DNA of 52,602 nt from CAMLFJ01 sp040902305 (GTDB lineage: Bacteria; Methylomirabilota; Methylomirabilia; Rokubacteriales; CSP1-6), in contig JBBDXN010000010.1 in the NCBI GenBank assembly GCA_040902305.1, positions 1-52,602 on the forward strand. Direction: 5' to 3'. Every line of letters begins with the position of its first letter. The stretch's first letter is position 1. Position numbers and translations under genes: made by a program. A model generated the notes under the pieces. The model did no database searches. It was not told where the DNA came from and was given only the letters and a program-made list of their open reading frames with translations. This document shows positions 49,193 to 52,602 of this stretch, one piece after another.

Positions 49193-50407
49193 ATGGACCG
49201 ACGTCAGCGGTTGGCGATCCTGGCCGAGGCGGCTGCCGACGACAAGGAGACCGGCCTGCCCGGCCGCCTGCGGCTCGGCGAGGGGCCCGTCGGTATCCGC
49301 CCGGTGCGGCTGCCGGGTGGAGGCTCCACCACGCTGATGCGGGTGATGCAGACCAATGCCTGCTCGCTCTCGTGCGGCTACTGCCCGACCTTCTGCGGCG
49401 GGCGGGTGAAGCGGACGGCCCTGTCCCCGGACGAGGTGGCCCGCACGTTCATGGAGTCGCATCGCGCGGGAGTGGCCCAGGGCCTCTTCCTCACCTCGGG
49501 CGTTCCGGGGCGGCCGGCGCGCGCAGTGGACCGCATGCTGGCGGCGATCGAGATCCTTCGAACACGCGAGGGCTTCGCCGGGTACGTCCACATCAAGCTA
49601 CTGCCCGGCGCGGAACCGGAGCAGGTGGTGCAGGCGACGCGCCTGGCCACGCGGGTGTCGGTGAACCTGGAAGGGCCGAACGACGCGGTCGTGCGCGGCC
49701 TGGCGCGGGAGAAGGACTACTCGGGCGATCTCCTCCCGAACCTGATGCTCGCGGGCCGCCTTTCGCGCGAGGCGCGCCTCGAAGGCCGCGCGGGGATCGC
49801 GGCGGCCGGCACCACCACGCAGTTCGTGGTGGGCGCGCAGGGGGAGAAGGACCGCGAGATCCTCCAGGTGGTGGGCGGGCTCGAGCGGCGCGGGCTGCTC
49901 CATCACGCGCACTTCAGCGCCTTCCAGCCGGTGGCGGGCACGCCGATGGAAGGGCTCCCGCCCACGCCGGCAGCGCGGGAATGGCGGCTCTACCAGGCGG
50001 AGCATCTGCTGCGGCAGTACGGCTTCCGCGTGGAGGAGCTGGTCTACGGCGGCGACGGCAACCTCGCCCTCGACCACGATCCGAAGACCGCCTGGGCGCT
50101 GGCCCAGGTCGAGCGGTTCCCGGTGGCGCTGGAGCGCGCCCCCTACGAGCTGCTGCTGCGCGTGCCCGGCATCGGCCCTACCGCGGCCCGGCGCCTGGTC
50201 GCGGAGCGGCGCCGGACGCTGCCGCGCGACGCGCTCGACCTCCGCCGGCTCGGGGTGGACACGGCGCGCGCCGGATTCTTCCTGACTTTGCGGGGTCGCC
50301 GGCTTCGGGCTGGGCGGCCCGCCGAGCAGCTTCGCCTCTTCCCACACGGCGAGCACCTGACGCAGGGGCCCTGGAAGACCGCAGTGCCCCCGTGCGCTTA
50401 CCGGTGA
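49193..50407 (+). CDS. Radical SAM protein of the putative DNA modification/repair family
   Basis: A 404-residue radical SAM enzyme. Cys57, Cys61 and Cys64 in NACSLSCGYCPTFCGG bind the 4Fe-4S cluster. EGRAGIAAAGTTTQFVVGAQGEKDREIL and HAHFSAFQPVAGTPMEGLPPTP are typical of the family annotated as putative DNA modification/repair radical SAM protein. The C-terminal VPGIGPTAARRLVAERR, about residues 323-339, is a helix-hairpin-helix for nonspecific DNA binding. In many genomes a uracil-DNA glycosylase-like gene follows; here the next gene is a small lipoprotein, so that partner is absent or elsewhere. Confidence 0.92.
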   Translation: MDRRQRLAILAEAAADDKETGLPGRLRLGEGPVGIRPVRLPGGGSTTLMRVMQTNACSLSCGYCPTFCGGRVKRTALSPDEVARTFMESHRAGVAQGLFLTSGVPGRPARAVDRMLAAIEILRTREGFAGYVHIKLLPGAEPEQVVQATRLATRVSVNLEGPNDAVVRGLAREKDYSGDLLPNLMLAGRLSREARLEGRAGIAAAGTTTQFVVGAQGEKDREILQVVGGLERRGLLHHAHFSAFQPVAGTPMEGLPPTPAAREWRLYQAEHLLRQYGFRVEELVYGGDGNLALDHDPKTAWALAQVERFPVALERAPYELLLRVPGIGPTAARRLVAERRRTLPRDALDLRRLGVDTARAGFFLTLRGRRLRAGRPAEQLRLFPHGEHLTQGPWKTAVPPCAYR

Positions 50408-50429
50408 GGCGCCGAGGGCACGTCGCCAC

Positions 50430-50780
50430 ATGCGGAAGGGATTGATGGGCCTGGCCTGGCTTGCGACCGTTCTCGTCGGGTGCGCGACGAGTGCGCCGAC
50501 TGCGGAGTCGAAGGACCGGGCCGAATGCAAGCAGTACGCCCGCGGCTTTGCGGACCATCGGGGCCGCATGAAGGACGCCTGTCTCATCAGTCGTGGCCAC
50601 CGACAGATCTACTCCACCGTCCTGGGCGATCTGTGGGTTCGGTCGACCGCCGAGCCCCGGCAGCCGGCCGAGGCCGTGGCGGCCGATCTCAAGGCCTGCA
50701 ACGACGCGACGAAGCAGTGGAGGCACGAGCCGGAAGAAGCGTTCTGCGGCGCCCCGCCGTCCCTGCGCGGCGTACAATAG
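50430..50780 (+). CDS. Small lipoprotein, unknown
   Basis: A 116-residue protein with an N-terminal lipoprotein signal (MRKGLMGLAWLATVLVGC, Cys18 as the lipidated residue). The mature part is polar, with three further cysteines (ECKQY, DACLIS, KACND) and one near the end (AFCGAPP). No family recognised. It lies 22 bases after the radical SAM gene, and its 3' end overlaps the -10 element of the next gene. Confidence 0.68.
   Translation: MRKGLMGLAWLATVLVGCATSAPTAESKDRAECKQYARGFADHRGRMKDACLISRGHRQIYSTVLGDLWVRSTAEPRQPAEAVAADLKACNDATKQWRHEPEEAFCGAPPSLRGVQ
50773..50778 (+). promoter_or_regulatory. Putative -10 element of the DCC-family gene
   Basis: TACAAT lies eight bases before ATG 50787 and overlaps the preceding stop codon. 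There is no Shine-Dalgarno sequence. This fits the leaderless pattern seen at several starts in the window; no -35 was recognised. Confidence 0.35.
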
Positions 50781-50786
50781 CGCCCG

Positions 50787-51194
50787 ATGACCTCGAAGCT
50801 CGAAGAGACGCAGGCGCCGGCCGACCGGGCGCGGGCGGTCCTGATCTACGACGGCACCTGCGGCCTCTGTCGGGGGGGCGTCTCGTGGCTCTCGCGCCGG
50901 GCGGTCAGCGGGCATTTCGAGTTCCTGCCCTGCCAGGCCGCCGAGCGGCGCGCCCGCTACCCGTGGATGCCCGAGCAGACCTGCCTCCAGGCCATGCAGC
51001 TCATCCTGCCCGACGGGCGCGTGCTCGCGGGCGACGCGGCGATTCCCGAGATCCTCCGGCGGCTCCGCGGCTGGCGCTGGCTGGCGGGCGTCTTCCGGCT
51101 GCCGGGCATGGAGCTGCTCGCCCCCCGGCTCTACGGCTGGGTGGCGCGGCACCGCTACCAGATCTCCTGCATGCTGGGCCGCCCGCGTGGGTGA
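50787..51194 (+). CDS. Thiol-disulfide oxidoreductase-like DCC family protein (DUF393)
   Basis: A 135-residue protein. The family motif YDGTCGLCRGGVSWLSRR is at residues 21-38 with its CxxC pair, and GRVLAGDAAIPEILRRL and PRLYGWVARHRYQIS complete the domain. It is predicted to have a thioredoxin-like fold; the function is not established. The SDR gene starts 8 bases before its stop. Confidence 0.9.
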   Translation: MTSKLEETQAPADRARAVLIYDGTCGLCRGGVSWLSRRAVSGHFEFLPCQAAERRARYPWMPEQTCLQAMQLILPDGRVLAGDAAIPEILRRLRGWRWLAGVFRLPGMELLAPRLYGWVARHRYQISCMLGRPRG

Positions 51195-51999
51195 CCCGCG
51201 CGGGCGCGTCGCGCTCGTCACGGGGGCATCGTCGGGGATCGGGGCGGCCACCGCGCGCGCGCTCGCGGGTGCCGGGCTGCGCGTGGCGCTCTGCGCGCGC
51301 CGCAAGGACCGGCTGGAGCGGCTGGCCGCCGACATCGCCGCCCGGGGCGGGGACGCCAGCGTGCACGTGGTGGACGTGACGGATGCGGTCGCGGTGGGGA
51401 CCATGATGGACGCGGTGGCCGCGCGCTGGGGGCGCCTCGACGTCCTGGTCAACAACGCGGGACGGGGCTTCGCGGCCACGCTGGAGCAGACCACCGCTCC
51501 GGAGCTCCGCGCCCTGATGGAGCTGAACGTGGTGGCCGTGCTCGGCGCCATCCAGGCCGCGCTTCCCATCATGCGGCGGCAGGGGAGCGGGCACGTCATC
51601 AACGTGTCCTCGATCGTCGGCCGCCGCGCCGTGCCCTACCGCGCCGCCTACAGCGCGACCAAGTTCGCGCTCGGCGCCCTCAGCGAGGCGCTGCGGGTGG
51701 AGCTGACCGGGTCGGGGATCGCGGTGACGCTCGTGTACCCGATCAGCACCGAGACGGAGTTTCACCAGGTCGAGGTCCAGAAGGTGCCGTGGCGGCCCAG
51801 GGGCCCGGTGCAGTCGGCCGAGCGCGTGGCGCGGGCCATCCTCCGCTGCGTGCGGCGGCCGCGTCTGGAGGTGTATCCCTACTGGCCGCTGCGGATCCTG
51901 GCGGTGATGAGCGTGCTGGCCCCGGGGCTCGTGGACCTGGGCATGCGGCGGGTGCTCCAGCCGCTCGCGCCGGCCGTCACGAGGCGAGATCGACGGTGA
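51187..51999 (+). CDS. Short-chain dehydrogenase/reductase
   Basis: A 270-residue classical SDR from GTG 51187. ALVTGASSGIGAATARAL binds NAD(P), ALCARRKDRL favours NADP through its basic residues, VLVNNAGRG is the structural NNAG motif, and the catalytic Ser and Tyr-x-x-x-Lys are in INVSSIVGRRAVPYRAAYSATKFAL. A C-terminal hydrophobic stretch (LRILAVMSVLAPGLVDLGM) hints at membrane association. Substrate unknown. It overlaps the upstream gene by 8 bases and the convergent downstream gene by 23. Confidence 0.92.
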   Translation: MGDPRGRVALVTGASSGIGAATARALAGAGLRVALCARRKDRLERLAADIAARGGDASVHVVDVTDAVAVGTMMDAVAARWGRLDVLVNNAGRGFAATLEQTTAPELRALMELNVVAVLGAIQAALPIMRRQGSGHVINVSSIVGRRAVPYRAAYSATKFALGALSEALRVELTGSGIAVTLVYPISTETEFHQVEVQKVPWRPRGPVQSAERVARAILRCVRRPRLEVYPYWPLRILAVMSVLAPGLVDLGMRRVLQPLAPAVTRRDRR

Positions 52000-52602
52000 G
52001 GCCCCGGCCGGTGCCGATCGCCTTCTCGTAGACGGCGGCCGCCGCGGCCACGTCCTCGATGGCCACGCCGGTGCTGTCGAAGATCGTGATCTCCTCGGGC
52101 GAGCGCCGCCCCGGCTTGCGGCCCGTGACCACGTCGGCCAGCGCCGCGTGCACGTCGGCCGGGGAGAGGACCCCCCGCGCGATGGCGTGGTGGAGGTCTC
52201 CGATGCTCGCGCACTGCTCGAGGCTGTCGACGACGAGGGTCCCGCCCGCCATCAGCATCGGATCGAGCTCCTGCTTGTCCTCGTTGTCGGCGCCCACCGC
52301 GGCGATGAACGTGCCGGGGGCCACGTGCTCGCGGCGCAGGAAGGGCGCGCGCGACGGGGTGCACGTCACGCAGATATCGGCGAGCGGCACGACGTCGGCG
52401 AGCGCGCCGGCCGGCCGTACGTCCAGGCCGAGCTGGACGGACATCTCCTCGGCGAATCGCCGCGCCACCGCCGGGTCCGTGTCCACCGCGTAGGCGCGCT
52501 CGAGCGTCCGCACGCGCGCCAGCGCCGCGAGCTGGATGCGGCCCTGGCGGCCGCAGCCCACGATGGTGGCCACGCGCGCGTCGGGCCGCGCGAGATGCCG
52601 CG
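51977..52602 (-). CDS. Ornithine cyclodeaminase/mu-crystallin family protein, 5' end outside window
   Basis: The frame enters at the window edge and reads RHLARPDARVATIVGCGRQGRIQLAALARV, the NAD(P)-binding start of the second half of this family, then AVDTDPAVARRFAEEM, ADICVTCTPSRAPFLRREHVAPGTFIAAVGADNEDKQELDP and DVVTGRKPGRRSPEEITIFDSTGVAIEDVAAAAAVYEKA. The N-terminal substrate domain is missing, as it lies beyond base 52602. Members include ornithine cyclodeaminase, alanine dehydrogenase and imine reductases; the reaction cannot be chosen. Confidence 0.9.
   Translation of the reverse strand, partial: RHLARPDARVATIVGCGRQGRIQLAALARVRTLERAYAVDTDPAVARRFAEEMSVQLGLDVRPAGALADVVPLADICVTCTPSRAPFLRREHVAPGTFIAAVGADNEDKQELDPMLMAGGTLVVDSLEQCASIGDLHHAIARGVLSPADVHAALADVVTGRKPGRRSPEEITIFDSTGVAIEDVAAAAAVYEKAIGTGRGLTVDLAS

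Overview
The window is one very GC-rich stretch of a bacterial chromosome. It appears to come from a draft or metagenome assembly, because a run of ten N lies at 45830-45839. Gene content (many acyl-CoA dehydrogenases, crotonases, AMP-forming CoA ligases, two complete Liv-type ABC transporters, and scattered repeats encoding 'PSPxGGEGE'-like peptides when translated) resembles uncultivated soil or groundwater lineages such as Candidatus Rokubacteria/Methylomirabilota. That placement is an inference from gene style, not a measured taxonomic result.

Layout. (1) 1-8017: an acyl-CoA catabolism cluster on the plus strand. It holds the tail of a probable etfB, then etfA, an acyl-CoA dehydrogenase, the large subunit of a split B12-dependent acyl-CoA mutase, a branched-chain aminotransferase, a HIT protein, the B12-binding mutase subunit, a second dehydrogenase and a crotonase. 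Together these could deaminate branched-chain amino acids, oxidise the acyl-CoAs with electrons passed to ETF, and rearrange branched CoA esters. (2) 8399-25286: a long plus-strand operon behind a good sigma-70-type promoter. It has two paralogous uptake modules (ligase, LivG, LivH, LivM, LivK, LivF), then a ligase-like protein with degraded active-site motifs and a third acyl-CoA dehydrogenase. The logic is import of a carboxylic or amino acid followed by CoA activation. (3) 25303-27264: a PfkB-type kinase, a cyclophilin-like protein and a transaldolase. (4) 27479-29455: a compact overlapping operon of ECF sigma factor, an O6-alkylguanine methyltransferase fused to a C-terminal Ada-type zinc domain, and an Oxygenase-NA/AlkB-like dioxygenase. 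It looks like a self-contained alkylation-damage response. (5) 29559-32856, minus strand: a PIG-L deacetylase, a fatty-acyl-AMP ligase-like enzyme and a luciferase-like oxidoreductase. (6) 32982-45725: membrane proteins, an MFS transporter, uvrA, pyruvate kinase, a PaaG-like crotonase, a broken cyclase gene, an FGE-like protein, an aminotransferase and a ThDP enzyme. (7) 45726-52602: an assembly gap inside a palindrome, a thioredoxin-fold protein with an in-frame TGA exactly at the first redox cysteine (a strong selenoprotein candidate), a 29-residue membrane microprotein, gamma-glutamylcyclotransferase, a class III aminotransferase, a secreted lipoprotein methyltransferase, a radical SAM protein of the DNA repair type, a DCC protein, an SDR, and a truncated ornithine cyclodeaminase/mu-crystallin homologue.

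The most interesting items are the candidate selenocysteine thioredoxin-like protein (45963-46619) and the sigma factor/Ogt-Ada/dioxygenase operon (27479-29455). Repeats are also unusually prominent. A GC-rich hairpin family occurs seven times, once in frame inside an acyl-CoA dehydrogenase. There are also a 129-bp palindrome, a perfect 24-bp inverted repeat, and tandem repeats of 75 bp and 15 bp. Several genes have a -10-like TANNNT hexamer 5-10 bases before the start codon and no Shine-Dalgarno sequence, which suggests leaderless transcripts.
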